A stretch of DNA of 64,000 nt from Virgibacillus proomii (GCF_018916875.1 NZ_JAHLNO010000005.1:1-64000), one strand, 5' to 3'. Positions 15,479-24,972 are shown, counted from the first letter of the stretch. Translations and numbers: made by a program. The notes: a model not told the origin generated them from the sequence alone.

Positions 15479-17332
15479 TTGAGTACTGCTACTGCTCAAA
15501 AAAGAGGTTTTGGTGCAGTCCTCTGGGATTATTTAACTACTGTTGACCATAAGAAAATAGCGCATTTATATTTATTTGGTGGGGGCTTTTTCTTTATCCT
15601 TGGGGGACTGGAAGCGTTATTAATTCGTATTCAATTGATAAAGCCTGAGAATGACTTTTTAAGTGCAGGTTTATATAATGAAATGATTACTATGCATGGA
15701 ACTACAATGATTTTCCTTGCAGCTATGCCGTTGTTATTAGCTTTAATGAACGCCATTATGCCATTGCAAATTGGTGCAAGAGATGTTGCGTTTCCATTTC
15801 TGAATGCACTTGGATTTTGGTTGTTTATGCTTGGAGGACTATTGTTAAACCTTAGTTGGATAATGGGAGATGCGCCTGATTCAGGCTGGACTGCGTATAC
15901 CCCGTTAGCAACTGAATCACCTGGACATGGACTTGACTATTATGTGCTGGGCTTGCAAATATCCGGTGCTGGCACCCTAATGGGTGGGATTAATTTCTTG
16001 GCGACTATTGTTACGATGAGAGCACCGGGTATGACGTATATGCGTATGCCGCTGTTTACGTGGACAACATTTGTAACAAGTACACTTATTTTGTTTGCCT
16101 TTCCAGCCTTAACAGTTGGCTTGTTTCTATTAATGTTTGATCGAATGTTTGATTCAGCTTTCTTTGATGTTACATTAGGTGGAAACTCCATTATTTGGCA
16201 GCATTTATTCTGGATATTTGGACATCCGGAGGTATATATTTTAATTTTGCCGGTATTTGGAATATTTAGTGAAGTGTTTGCAACCTTTTCTAAAAAACGT
16301 CTATTTGGTTATACCGCAATGGTCTTTGCAACGATGCTGATCGCATTTTTAGGATTTATGGTATGGGCACACCATATGTTTACGGTGGGGCTTGGGCCAG
16401 TAGCCAACTCGATTTTTGCAGTAGCAACAATGGCTATTGCAGTTCCAACAGGAATTAAAATCTTTAACTGGTTGGCGACAATGTGGGGCGGAAATATTAC
16501 CGTAAGCACCGCCATGCTATATGCGCTTGGATTTATTCCTTCTTTTACTATCGGTGGGATGACGGGGGTAATGCTTGCATCTTCCGTTGCCGACTATCAA
16601 TATCATGATTCATATTTTGTTGTCGCTCATTTCCACTATGTTATTGTAGGTGGAACAGTGTTTGGTATTTTGGCTGGTCTTCATTACTGGTGGCCGAAGA
16701 TGTTTGGTAGAGTTTTAAATGAAACATTAGGTAAAATTACATTTTGGCTATTCTTTTTCGGCTTCCACTTAACGTTTTTCATTCAGCACTTTTTAGGGTT
16801 AATGGGTATGCCGCGTCGATATTGGGTATTTCTAAAAGATCAAGATCTGGATTTAGGGAACTTAATTAGTTCACTAGGAGCCCTATTAATGGGAGTAGGT
16901 GGAATTCTGTTTTTAATTAATATTATTTACACAGCTGCTAAAGGTGAAAAAGCTTCTGCTGATCCGTTTGATGGTCGTACGCTGGAATGGGCTGTATCTT
17001 CACCACCACCATATTATAATTTTAAACAATTGCCTCTTGTTCGTGGTCTGGATTCATTGTGGATCGAAAAACGGGAAGGAAATGGAAAATTAAAGCCTGC
17101 TGAGCCGCTTGGAGATGTCCATATGCCAAATGGTTCCATTCTGCCGTTTATTATGTCTGTTGGATTTACGATTGCCGGTGTTGGGTTTATTTATCAACCG
17201 GATAATAGAACATGGCTATTGGCGGTATTTATTGGTATGGGAATCGCATTAGGCTCCATGTTAATCCGATCATTAAAAGACGACCACGGCTATTATATTA
17301 GCAAGGAAGAACTTGAAAAGGAGGCGGACTAA
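15479..17332 (+). CDS. ctaD: Cytochrome c oxidase subunit I CtaD
   Basis: This is the catalytic subunit, which reduces oxygen and pumps protons. The 617-residue protein has at least twelve membrane helices and the metal ligands in their usual motifs: TMHGTTMIF for low-spin heme a, GHPEVYIL for CuB and the cross-linked Tyr, WAHHMFTVG for CuB, and HDSYFVVAHFHYVIVGG for the a3 and a hemes. It begins with TTG, preceded by GGGAGG about six bases upstream. It is followed with no spacer by ctaE, whose ribosome binding site AAGGAGG lies in the last codons of ctaD. Confidence 0.96.
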   Translation: MSTATAQKRGFGAVLWDYLTTVDHKKIAHLYLFGGGFFFILGGLEALLIRIQLIKPENDFLSAGLYNEMITMHGTTMIFLAAMPLLLALMNAIMPLQIGARDVAFPFLNALGFWLFMLGGLLLNLSWIMGDAPDSGWTAYTPLATESPGHGLDYYVLGLQISGAGTLMGGINFLATIVTMRAPGMTYMRMPLFTWTTFVTSTLILFAFPALTVGLFLLMFDRMFDSAFFDVTLGGNSIIWQHLFWIFGHPEVYILILPVFGIFSEVFATFSKKRLFGYTAMVFATMLIAFLGFMVWAHHMFTVGLGPVANSIFAVATMAIAVPTGIKIFNWLATMWGGNITVSTAMLYALGFIPSFTIGGMTGVMLASSVADYQYHDSYFVVAHFHYVIVGGTVFGILAGLHYWWPKMFGRVLNETLGKITFWLFFFGFHLTFFIQHFLGLMGMPRRYWVFLKDQDLDLGNLISSLGALLMGVGGILFLINIIYTAAKGEKASADPFDGRTLEWAVSSPPPYYNFKQLPLVRGLDSLWIEKREGNGKLKPAEPLGDVHMPNGSILPFIMSVGFTIAGVGFIYQPDNRTWLLAVFIGMGIALGSMLIRSLKDDHGYYISKEELEKEAD

Positions 17333-17956
17333 ATGAGTCACGATCATTCCTTAAATCCAGAAACAATGCCGCAAGAACCAGAGAAGGCAACGCTGGAAGG
17401 GAAAAATAAATTCTTTGGTCTATGGTTCTTTCTCGGTGGAGAGACAGTACTATTTGCTAGCTTTTTTGGTACGTTTTTAGCTCTGCGTAACTCGACAGCA
17501 AATGGTCCAACTGGTGATGAAATTTTTGGATTAGAGCTTGTTTTTATTATGACAATGCTGCTACTAACCAGTTCATTAACTAGTGTTTATGCCATGTATC
17601 ATATGAAAAACAATGATTTTAAAAAGATGCAATTATGGCTTGCTGTTACTGCATTTTTAGGTATTGGATTTTTAGGCTGTGAAATCTATGAATTTTATCA
17701 TTATATTACTGACTTTGGATTTACGTTTAGATCATCGGCATTTGGCTCTGCCTTCTATACTCTTGTAGGGTTTCATGGAGGACACGTAGTATTCGGACTA
17801 AGCTGGCTTATTGCTCTGCTGGTTCGGAATGCAAAGCGAGGACTAAACTTATATAACGCACCAAAATTCAATACATTTAGCTTGTATTGGCACTTTATTG
17901 ACGTTGTATGGGTATTTATCTTTACCGTTGTCTACTTGATGGGAAAGGTGGGTTAA
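17333..17956 (+). CDS. ctaE: Cytochrome c oxidase subunit III CtaE
   Basis: This is a 207-residue integral membrane subunit of the caa3 oxidase. The short Bacillus-type subunit III has five membrane segments and conserved features ETVLFASFFGTFLALR, GFHGGHVVFGLSWL and the terminal YWHFIDVVWVFIFTVVYL. The ATG follows the ctaD stop directly, and the ctaE stop abuts ctaF in the same way, so the three genes form a tightly coupled unit. Confidence 0.95.
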   Translation: MSHDHSLNPETMPQEPEKATLEGKNKFFGLWFFLGGETVLFASFFGTFLALRNSTANGPTGDEIFGLELVFIMTMLLLTSSLTSVYAMYHMKNNDFKKMQLWLAVTAFLGIGFLGCEIYEFYHYITDFGFTFRSSAFGSAFYTLVGFHGGHVVFGLSWLIALLVRNAKRGLNLYNAPKFNTFSLYWHFIDVVWVFIFTVVYLMGKVG

Positions 17957-18274
17957 ATGATGACAGACAATACGAATTTTAACTCATTTCAAAAGCAGAG
18001 AAATAAAGAGGAAATGAAAAGACAACTGATCACATTTGTATTAATGATTGGCTTTACGATAGTAGCTTTCGCGATTGTAGCAACTGGTTCGATGCAAAAA
18101 ATGTTCGCAGTTCCATTGCTGCTTATTATGGCTGTTGTTCAAGTTGGATTTCAATTTTACTACTTTATGCATATGAAGGACAAAGGACATGAGTTTCCTT
18201 CTTTAATGATTTATGGCGGTGTATGGGCAGCAATATTAACCATAGCTGCTCTTGTAGCAATTGTTTGGTGGTAG
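17957..18274 (+). CDS. ctaF: Cytochrome c oxidase subunit IV CtaF
   Basis: This 105-residue small subunit has three membrane segments (LITFVLMIGFTIVAFAIVATG, FAVPLLLIMAVVQVGFQFYYFMHM, IYGGVWAAILTIAALVAIVWW), the layout of the prokaryotic cytochrome c oxidase subunit IV family, including the typical FMHMKDKGH. Two consecutive ATG codons at 17957 and 17960 could both start it. It is the last gene of the operon, followed at once by a terminator. Confidence 0.92.
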   Translation: MMTDNTNFNSFQKQRNKEEMKRQLITFVLMIGFTIVAFAIVATGSMQKMFAVPLLLIMAVVQVGFQFYYFMHMKDKGHEFPSLMIYGGVWAAILTIAALVAIVWW

Positions 18275-18307
18275 AAAGGTCGGGGGAGAACATCCCGATC
18301 TTTTTGT
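18275..18307 (+). terminator. Terminator of the ctaBCDEF operon
   Basis: AAAGGTCGGG at 18275-18284 pairs with CCCGATCTTT at 18294-18303 (one G-U pair), followed by TTTTGTTTT. It begins right after the ctaF stop. Confidence 0.85.
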
Positions 18308-18339
18308 TTTACTGTCTAGAGCATCCGTTTCTTTATGCG

Positions 18340-18930
18340 AGAAGTGTCTCGTCTAGTTTAAGCGCTCATGCTACTAGCAAATTTCGATCTTTCCTACGAT
18401 AGGATAAATTGGTACTTTCCGTTGACGTTTCTTTAACTCATCAATGGTCTATCGTTTGTACGTTGCTAACCAAGCGCATCTAGCTTTTGGTCTTTGCATA
18501 GGAAATTATAAAATTCTACGATTGTGGATGACTTTTTAAAAAGTAGCTTAAGTCTGGCTTAAGCGCTCAAGTTGTAGCAAGCTTCGAACTTCTTCCTACG
18601 ATAAGTCAACATCGGCTAGAATCTAAAGGAAAGCCGACTAAAAGTGGGCTTGCCGCTCAGGCGTCGGCATACCCCTGTTTTAGAGGCATGTTTTCTTTAT
18701 TCCGCATGTAAGGTGCCGTAAAACTATAACTTAGAGAATACGGAGAAGCTTAAAAAAAACGGCACCTGAATGCCCGATTGGTTCAAGGGCCTTTAGGTCA
18801 TACCCTTGCGGTACTAACATTTCTTGGGAAAAGCATTCCAAGAAATGAAGTTTCACTTTATCTTGTCAGAAGCTCTCCAGTTTGTACGTCCACTAACCGA
18901 GTGCTTTTGGCTTTTTGTTCATTCAATCTG
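18340..18930. repeat. Mosaic intergenic repeat locus 3 (ctaF-ctaG gap)
   Basis: The 740-base gap carries nearly the full set of modules. First comes a worn copy of the start module (about 18355-18500), then a well-preserved module with GCGCTCAAGTTGTAGC, the hairpin GCCGACTAAAAGTGGGCTTGCC..GTCGGC and CCCCTGTTTTAGAGGCATG (about 18560-18692), then TAAGGTGCCGTAA paired with ACGGCACC (about 18718-18766). The terminal module TGAAGTTTCACTTTATCTTG ... GTGCTTTTGGCTTTTTGTTC follows (18845-18925). No gene is present; the reading frame 18778-18981 is made of repeat sequence. Confidence 0.75.
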
Positions 18931-19014
18931 TTGTTAAATTGTCAAATTAGAAATGTTTTTGTGTTTTCAAATAAGTTATAATAAAAAGACAATCCTTTTT
19001 AGGGGTGAATAATT

Positions 19015-19923
19015 ATGTGGCTAGAGTTAGAGATATTTGGTTTTCGTGCACTGTGGAGTCCCTACTTTATGGTGTTTGTTATAAGTTTAGCTGTGGCATA
19101 TTTTCTTATAACCGGGCCATTTCGCCATAAATTTAGCGGAGGAGAGAGACCGACAGTTAAACAGCAAATTATGTTCTATTCCGCCATAGTACTGCTGTAT
19201 GCTGTAAAGGGCGGGCCAACAGATTTATTATCGCATATCATGTTGACCGCACATATGATACAAATGGCAATATTTTTCTTGGTCTTCCCAATTCTTGTTA
19301 TAAAAGGAATTCCGGAATGGATTTGGAGAAAGGTTTTATATGCTCCGATTATTAAACCAGTTGTTAAGTTGTTAACGAAGCCGATAATTTCTTTGTTACT
19401 ATTTAATGGGTTATTTTCATTTTACCATATTCCTGCAGTGTTTAATTTTGCTAAATCATCACAGTTAGCGCATACTTCTATTTCTTTAATTATCCTATTT
19501 GCTGCTTTTATGGTTTGGATGCCAGTTCTTGCACCAATTAAAGAACTAGATAGAATGCGTCCATTAGTTAAAATCTTTTATATTTTTGCTAATGGTGTAT
19601 TGCTTACACCGGCTTGTGCGCTTATTATATTTGCTGATAAGCCATTATTTGCAACGTATACTCAGGATGGAGCCTGGTTACAAGCACTTGCATTGTGTGT
19701 ACCTGGAGATGTACTTGATGGGCTTGCTGTACAAATCAGTGGTCCGGAAATGTTTTCACCAATGAGTATCTTGGAAGATCAGCAATTAGGTGGAATCATT
19801 ATGAAGGTTATGCAGGAAATTACGTACGGTATCATTTTGGGGAGAGTATTCTTTAAATGGTTTAGTGATGAAAGCGTAAAGAAGATCGATCCAGTACCAG
19901 CAGAACTTCAACACACACAGTGA
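19015..19923 (+). CDS. ctaG: Cytochrome c oxidase assembly factor CtaG
   Basis: CtaG of the caa3 type is needed to build active cytochrome caa3 and is unrelated to the proteobacterial CtaG/Cox11. The 302-residue polytopic membrane protein has seven predicted helices, and conserved polar residues appear in HMLTAHMIQM-like (IMLTAHMIQMAIFF), FYHIPAVFNFA and DVLDGLAVQISG. It lies after ctaF as in B. subtilis but is separated by a long repeat locus and probably has its own promoter. Confidence 0.93.
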   Translation: MWLELEIFGFRALWSPYFMVFVISLAVAYFLITGPFRHKFSGGERPTVKQQIMFYSAIVLLYAVKGGPTDLLSHIMLTAHMIQMAIFFLVFPILVIKGIPEWIWRKVLYAPIIKPVVKLLTKPIISLLLFNGLFSFYHIPAVFNFAKSSQLAHTSISLIILFAAFMVWMPVLAPIKELDRMRPLVKIFYIFANGVLLTPACALIIFADKPLFATYTQDGAWLQALALCVPGDVLDGLAVQISGPEMFSPMSILEDQQLGGIIMKVMQEITYGIILGRVFFKWFSDESVKKIDPVPAELQHTQ

Positions 19924-20017
19924 TTTATAATTCCTGTCTATGTCTAATTGCGGTGCAGGAACGTTTCCTTTTCTTTTAACGTTTAGAAGTAAGGTTAAGA
20001 CATCATAATAGAAAGGT

Positions 20018-20275
20018 TTATCCCACGTCTAAGTTGCTGTAAGAATCCTGCTTTAAGAGCCATAGAGAATACAAGGAAGTCTAAATGGGAGATGACGACA
20101 CCTACTGCCCGAAGCAATACACCACGATTTTTCATAGACAGGGAAAGCTTCTTGAATAAACATCGCGATTTTTCAAGGACAAGGAAGGCTTCGACAGCGC
20201 TACAATCGTGATTATACCTTTGTTTCTACAGTTTATTCAGTAGGAGATAAAGGAAAAGCCTACTGAATGAAGTTT
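20018..20275. repeat. Mosaic intergenic repeat locus 4
   Basis: This occupies the 449-base gap between ctaG and the DUF420 gene. It begins TTTATCCCACGTCTAAG (about 20020) with AATACAAGGAAGTCTAAATGGGA (about 20069-20092), continues with a short piece of the array unit (AGGGAAAGCTTCTTGAATAA), and ends in a perfect hairpin, ATTCAGTAGG at 20235-20244 with CCTACTGAAT at 20259-20268. Locus 12 at 51.6 kb has the same beginning and a similar end. Confidence 0.65.
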
Positions 20276-20372
20276 GGCTTTATGTTTTAATTATATGGCA
20301 TCAAGAGGTCCATTTGTGAGTAAGTTGTTGTTTGGCTTCATATATAGGATATAGAGAGAAAGGAGTAGTCAG

Positions 20373-20828
20373 ATGCCTGTTTTACCAACCATAAGTACTG
20401 CGTTTATTATATTAAGTGCTATCTTAGTAGCAATTGGTTGGCGTTTTATAGTAAAAGGTCAACCAAAAAAACATAAAAAAACAATGATAGCTGCTGCAAT
20501 TAGTGCATTGCTGTTTTTTATCATTTACGCATCTCGAACCATCTTTATTGGAAATACTAGTTTTGGAGGTCCAGATCACCTGGAAATCTATTATACAATT
20601 TTTCTAATCTTCCATATTATGCTTGCTACAGTAGGCGCTATTTTTGGTATTGTAACCTTGACGTTAGCTTTCAAACGAAAAATCAGTGTACATAGAAAAG
20701 TTGGGCCTGTAACTAGCATTATTTGGTTCTTTACTGCTGTAACAGGGATAGCGGTCTATTTATTATTATATATTTTGTATGATGGCGGCGAAACAACAAG
20801 TTTAATTAAGGCAATTTTGGGCACGTAA
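20373..20828 (+). CDS. DUF420 membrane protein (CtaM-like)
   Basis: This 151-residue protein has four membrane segments and the DUF420 signatures LSAILVAIGWRFI, HKKTMIAAAISALLFFIIYASR, FGGP and HRKVGPVTSIIWFFTAVTGI. A DUF420 protein of S. aureus, CtaM, is required for a functional heme-A oxidase, and the position right after the oxidase genes supports a similar assembly role here. GAGAAAGGAG precedes the ATG. Confidence 0.8.
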   Translation: MPVLPTISTAFIILSAILVAIGWRFIVKGQPKKHKKTMIAAAISALLFFIIYASRTIFIGNTSFGGPDHLEIYYTIFLIFHIMLATVGAIFGIVTLTLAFKRKISVHRKVGPVTSIIWFFTAVTGIAVYLLLYILYDGGETTSLIKAILGT

Positions 20829-20863
20829 AAAAGGTTGGAACGTTTTGTTCCAACCTTTTTTAT
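20826..20863 (+). terminator. Terminator after DUF420 gene
   Basis: AAAAAAGGTTGGAAC and GTTCCAACCTTTTTT form a perfect 15-bp stem with a five-base loop, overlapping the stop codon and followed by a T-tract. Confidence 0.9.
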
Positions 20864-21042
20864 GTTTGACAAGACTTAACTCGGGTGCATTCAAGTGCTA
20901 TTAATCTAAAACAGTTTCCTTCCAGCTGTTGTTCTTTATTTGTTATGAACATAAGATGTTAGCGGTAAAGCAAAGCCCATCAGAGATAAATTTAAGTTTT
21001 TAGAGAAAGACAAACCTCGTATAGATTACCGTTCACATACTT

Positions 21043-22101
21043 TTATATTTTAATCTTCCATTTTATTATCCCTGCTTCTTTTGCTGAAGTAAATGCGATA
21101 ATGATAAGTGGTCCTAAAATAAATCCTAATAAACCAAGCAATTTCAGGCCGATAAACATAGATATCAAGGTTGCTAATGGAGAAAGTCCTATATGCTGCC
21201 CCATGACTTTCGGTTCGACTGTTCTACGAATAGCAAGCAATATAACAGCTAATACAGCCAGTTGTATAGCCAAAGTAGTATCCCCAGCCAACAGCATAAA
21301 TAAAGACCATGGTCCAAGGATGACGATCGAACCAATTATAGGAATCAAATCAATGATCCAAATAATTAAAGACATAATAAGCGCTACTTCTGGTACAATG
21401 ATGAACAATCCAATTAGCGTTACTGCTAAAATAATAAGACTAACAAGAAACTGTGCTTTAAAAAATCCTAGAAAGACACTAGCTAGTCGATTATTCATAA
21501 ATGAGACCTTTTCGGCTGTTTCTTTTGTCATCATCTGATACATTTTTGCTTTTAGTATTGGCAATTCTAACATAAATAAAAATAAGGCGATTAAGTATAC
21601 GATGAAACTAATTAAATATTGAGGGATTGAAGCAAAAAGCTGTGCAATCCTTTCAAAGGTGATAGTTTCTTTTGCTTTCGTACTTAATGCATTAAGGTTT
21701 GTTTCAATACTAGAAGAAACCTGTTTAACAAATTCATCTGGTAAATCATCGGTGTATTGTTGAAGTTGTGCTTCCCAATTTTCATAGATCCGATTCAATT
21801 TATTGAAGTGTGCGGGTACATCTTCAACAAAATTAACAACTTGTGTCACGACTCTTGTAATAGTAAACGTACCTAAAACACCAAAAATAATTAAAAATAA
21901 TAGGAAAACGATAGTTACAGATATTTTACGATTAACTTTTAACCGTTTTTGGACGAGCCGTACAACTGGGTTTAGAAAAAGAGCAGTAATAAAGGCAACG
22001 ATTAATGGAATAGAAATCGGTAAAATGAAAATAAAAGATAGAATTAGTAATATAACTAATAGAATTAATGTTAAATGGCGTTTGGTTAGATTGCGAAACA
22101 A
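21043..22101 (-). CDS. ytvI: AI-2E transporter family membrane protein (YtvI-like)
   Basis: This product of about 352 residues has the layout of the AI-2E/PerM family: two N-terminal helices, a soluble region (LNRIYENWEAQLQQYTDDLP), then several helices with FKAQFLVSLI, IDLIPIIGSI and GLKLLGLLGFILGPLIIIAF. YtvI is the sporulation-linked member in B. subtilis, but assignment to YtvI rather than another paralogue is uncertain. The start is unclear: AAAGGAG precedes ATTTTATTACGTTG, so the TTG at 22101 or an ATT at 22107 are candidates, while the ATG at 22170 has no ribosome binding site. Confidence 0.75.
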   Translation of the reverse strand: MFRNLTKRHLTLILLVILLILSFIFILPISIPLIVAFITALFLNPVVRLVQKRLKVNRKISVTIVFLLFLIIFGVLGTFTITRVVTQVVNFVEDVPAHFNKLNRIYENWEAQLQQYTDDLPDEFVKQVSSSIETNLNALSTKAKETITFERIAQLFASIPQYLISFIVYLIALFLFMLELPILKAKMYQMMTKETAEKVSFMNNRLASVFLGFFKAQFLVSLIILAVTLIGLFIIVPEVALIMSLIIWIIDLIPIIGSIVILGPWSLFMLLAGDTTLAIQLAVLAVILLAIRRTVEPKVMGQHIGLSPLATLISMFIGLKLLGLLGFILGPLIIIAFTSAKEAGIIKWKIKI

Positions 22102-22309
22102 CGTAATAAAATAGCTCCTTTCATCATACAAACAAAAACATTTATTTATAAAAAATATAGCATTAATCAACGCGTTTGAACAGAAGAATTAATTTGGATA
22201 GTAAAAGAAATTATTATTATCTCTGTCAAGCAGTAAATGAAACAGATTAAAAGATTGGTATGGAAGAGAAAGTTTGAAATAAAGTGTTGAAAAGAGTAGC
22301 TTAAAGAAG

Positions 22310-22560
22310 TATTTATCCTGTATCTAAGGCGACGTAAGATACTCGCTTGAAGAATTATAGAAAATACGAAGAAGTCGTGGGGGATAAGCATCTAAATGCC
22401 CATTCCTTCGGGTCGACAAGAAAAGCCTCGACAGCGATACGTCACATTTCTTTTTTAAGGACAAGTAAGACTTCTTGATTAAACATCGCGTTTTTCAACG
22501 CCTTCCGAGCAATAGTCTTATTTTACTTCTATCAGTAGAAAACTAATACTGAAAGGAGTT
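22310..22560. repeat. Mosaic intergenic repeat locus 5
   Basis: In the 641-base gap 22102-22742 this worn copy shows TTTATCCTGTATCTAAGGCG, AATACGAAGAAGTCGTGGGGG, ATCTAAATGCCCATTCCTTC and a short array-unit remnant (AAGCCTCGACAGCGATACG). It ends in AAAGGAGTTTCACTTATGAC, where the repeat resembles a ribosome binding site plus start codon. Bases 22561-22742 hold nothing I recognise. Confidence 0.55.
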
Positions 22561-22742
22561 TCACTTATGACAGACCTAATATGATCAATAAAAATGGCGG
22601 TAATATTAACTATAAAATTAGTTTAAGGATAGTTGATCCCTTTTCACCCGACTTAAAGTCCAAGGAGAGCAGGGATCGTGATATACATTGCATTCGATAA
22701 TAATATTCTGTGTTGAATGATAAAGAGAAGATAACTGACAGA

Positions 22743-23108
22743 CTACTGTTTAAGTAGCTCGATTTCTGTTTTTAATTTAGTAACTAAATGATTAGCTCGT
22801 TCTACAATATTATCTGGAAAGTTTTCTTCTTCACCATATTCAACACCGTGAGGATAGTAATGTTTTCCTAATAATGGTGTCATCAGTTTAATGATGGCGT
22901 TTCCACGGTCAACATCACCTTCAACGGCATAGCCTTGAATGCGAATATAGTATGTAATGTTTTTTTCTGAAGAATCAATTCGGTAATCGTATGTCACACG
23001 CTCATAGTCCCATTGCTCTGCCCGGATAAAAGCGTGTTTTCCCGTTATATGATCTAGTGCTTTTATGTCAATGACCAGATCCTCTAATCCAGTATTTTCT
23101 AATTTCAT
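22743..23108 (-). CDS. ylbA: YugN-like family protein (YlbA position)
   Basis: This 121-residue soluble protein starts MKLENTGLEDLVIDIKALDHI, with YYIRIQGYAVEGDVDRG and HYYPHGVEYGEEENFP, features of the YugN family. Function is unknown. Location between ctaG and ylbC corresponds to ylbA of B. subtilis; YugN itself is the alternative name. GAGGTGGGAAA stands directly before the ATG. Confidence 0.65.
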   Translation of the reverse strand: MKLENTGLEDLVIDIKALDHITGKHAFIRAEQWDYERVTYDYRIDSSEKNITYYIRIQGYAVEGDVDRGNAIIKLMTPLLGKHYYPHGVEYGEEENFPDNIVERANHLVTKLKTEIELLKQ

Positions 23109-23164
23109 TTTCCCACCTCACCTCTTTGTCCTCATGATACTATATTAGTATGAAACGTAACAAC

Positions 23165-23710
23165 TTTCAAGAACAAAAGCGAGAAGTGCTCGTTTAGCGG
23201 TGTACAAATTTTGGAGAACTTCTAACCAAAATAAAGGGAAACTTCATTCAAGGAGTGCTTTTCTCCTTGAAAAGAAAAGCACTTTTCTTCGTGCGAAGTG
23301 TCGCTGTCGTAGCAACTCTATCCTTGAAAAAGAAAAACACTTTTTCTTCGTGCGATGTTTATTCAAGAAGCTTTCCTTCTCCTTGAAAAGAAAAGCACTT
23401 TTCTGCGTGCGAAGTATCGCTGTCGTAGCAACTCTGTCCTGTCGACCCAAACGAATCGGGGATTTAGGAGCCGTTTTTCTCATCATGTTCACAACATCAT
23501 AAGCATTTTTTGAAATGAGAATAATACGGCTACTTACATTTTGGATAAAGAAAACCTGCCTCTAAAACAAGGGTATGCTGACACCTGAGCGGCAAGCCCG
23601 CTTTTAGTCGGCCTTCCTTTAGATTCGAGCCCGATGTTGGCTTATCGTAGGAAGAAGCGCGAAGTTTACTACAACTTGAGCGCTTAAGTTAGACGATGCT
23701 ACTTTAGAAT
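23165..23710. repeat. Mosaic intergenic repeat locus 6 (ylbA-ylbC gap), inverted relative to locus 2
   Basis: On the reverse strand this locus reads: start module with GCGCTCAAGTTGTAG (about 23690-23660), GCCGACTAAAAGCGGGCTTGCCG hairpin and TTGTTTTAGAGGCAGG, then CCCCGATTCGTTTGGGTCGA, then array units, and at 23175-23260 the terminal module (GAACAAAAGCGAGAAGTGCTCG on the plus strand). Bases 23338-23467 are the exact reverse complement of 12252-12381 (130 bp). The 743-base gap has no gene. Confidence 0.8.
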
Positions 23711-23851
23711 AATATTTCTTAGATAATGAAAAAGATAAATTAAAACGTTTGCTGAAGCGTGAATTTTTTATTATTATACTTGTAATAATAGAGTAACTAG
23801 CATTTATTTTTTGAAGAAAACATATAATCGTATAAAAAAGGAGAACGAGCG

Positions 23852-24916
23852 ATGCGCTTTATACGAAATCTATTATTGTTGTCTGTTATCGCCATAGCAG
23901 GATTCTATCTTTTAGAAAAAAATGATATGTCTCCTGATGAAAAGATGAATTCGATCAGTGAAACCGTAAAAGAAAAACAAGAAATGCTTAAGTCAAAAAA
24001 TGTTCCCGAAAGAGACGCATTGTCCTTAGAAGGGGAATTGTTTCAATGGTATGAAAAGCCAACGGATCAATTAGTTAAAAAACTTGGTGAACCTGTTAGA
24101 AAGGATCCGAGTGCGTATGGATATACATGGTGGATTTATACCAATGAGGTTGATCAGTATATCCAATTTGGCGTTGTTAATGATCGGGTGAAAACAATTT
24201 ACGCAACAGGAAAGGGAACGAATATAGAGCCTGTTACCATCGGAGAAAGCTATAAAAAAGTACAGCAACATTTTAGTTTTCCTGAAGAACTAAACTATCG
24301 TAATGGACTGGCTTCCTACACATTTAAACTTAAGTCGGAAGATAGAAAAATGCGTCCACTTGTAAAAATATCCGATTCTGTCTTTATGCAGCTTTATTTT
24401 GATACGTTTACACAAAAACTCTCATCCGTCCGTATATTGGATGTAGATATACTGTTAAAACATCAGCCTTATGAATTGCAATATCGGGGAAAACTGCCGG
24501 AAAAGCCAAAATTAACAGAAGAAGAATGGGCAAAGGTTGAGGCAGGGATGGAGCGACAGATTTTCGATATTACTAATATTATCAGGCAGCAGCACGGAAA
24601 AGATAAATTAAAATGGGAAGAATCCGTTGGAGAAGTTGCATTTCGTCATAGTAAAGATATGGAAGAGCATAATTATTTCTCACACTCCAGTTTAGATGGA
24701 CGAGGGTTGAAAGAACGTCTGGAGGAAGGAGAGGTCGCATTTGTGGCAGCAGGGGAGAATATTGCTGCACAGTATCCAGATGCAGCTGCTGCGATGGAAG
24801 GCTGGTTGAATAGTGAAGGACATAGAGAGGCTTTATTAAATGAAAAATATACGCATTTAGGGGTAGGGGTATATCGTCTTTACTACACGCAAAACTTTTT
24901 AGGAAAACCCTTTTAG
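23852..24916 (+). CDS. ylbC: CAP/SCP-domain secreted or anchored protein YlbC
   Basis: This 354-residue protein starts with a single membrane anchor or signal (FIRNLLLLSVIAIAGFYLL). A central CAP-associated region covers about residues 50-210 (GKGTNIEPVTIGESYKKV), followed by a CAP domain from about 232 to the end: NIIRQQHGKDKLKWEESV, FRHSKDMEEHNYFSHSSLDGRG, AAGENIAAQYPDAAAAMEGWLNSEGHR, HLGVGVY. The role of bacterial CAP proteins is largely unknown. AAAGGAG precedes the ATG. Confidence 0.88.
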   Translation: MRFIRNLLLLSVIAIAGFYLLEKNDMSPDEKMNSISETVKEKQEMLKSKNVPERDALSLEGELFQWYEKPTDQLVKKLGEPVRKDPSAYGYTWWIYTNEVDQYIQFGVVNDRVKTIYATGKGTNIEPVTIGESYKKVQQHFSFPEELNYRNGLASYTFKLKSEDRKMRPLVKISDSVFMQLYFDTFTQKLSSVRILDVDILLKHQPYELQYRGKLPEKPKLTEEEWAKVEAGMERQIFDITNIIRQQHGKDKLKWEESVGEVAFRHSKDMEEHNYFSHSSLDGRGLKERLEEGEVAFVAAGENIAAQYPDAAAAMEGWLNSEGHREALLNEKYTHLGVGVYRLYYTQNFLGKPF

Positions 24917-24929
24917 AAGCCGATACTTA

Positions 24930-24972
24930 AAGTTGGATGCAGCCCAATTATTGTTGCATCCAACTTTTTTTA
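24930..24972 (+). terminator. Terminator after ylbC
   Basis: AAAGTTGGATGCA pairs perfectly with TGCATCCAACTTT and a T7 tract follows. Confidence 0.9.

Noticed and set aside
18778-18981. 67-residue frame before ctaG
   Set aside because: Made entirely of the terminal repeat module seen at several other places.
22551-22584. AAAGGAG plus ATG and a five-codon frame, considered as a leader peptide
   Set aside because: The sequence is a variant of the terminal repeat module (TGAAGTTTCACTTTAT) and nothing downstream suggests attenuation.
23200-23502. Open frames on both strands in repeat locus 6
   Set aside because: They coincide with the inverted copy of the array modules and have no ribosome binding site or homology.
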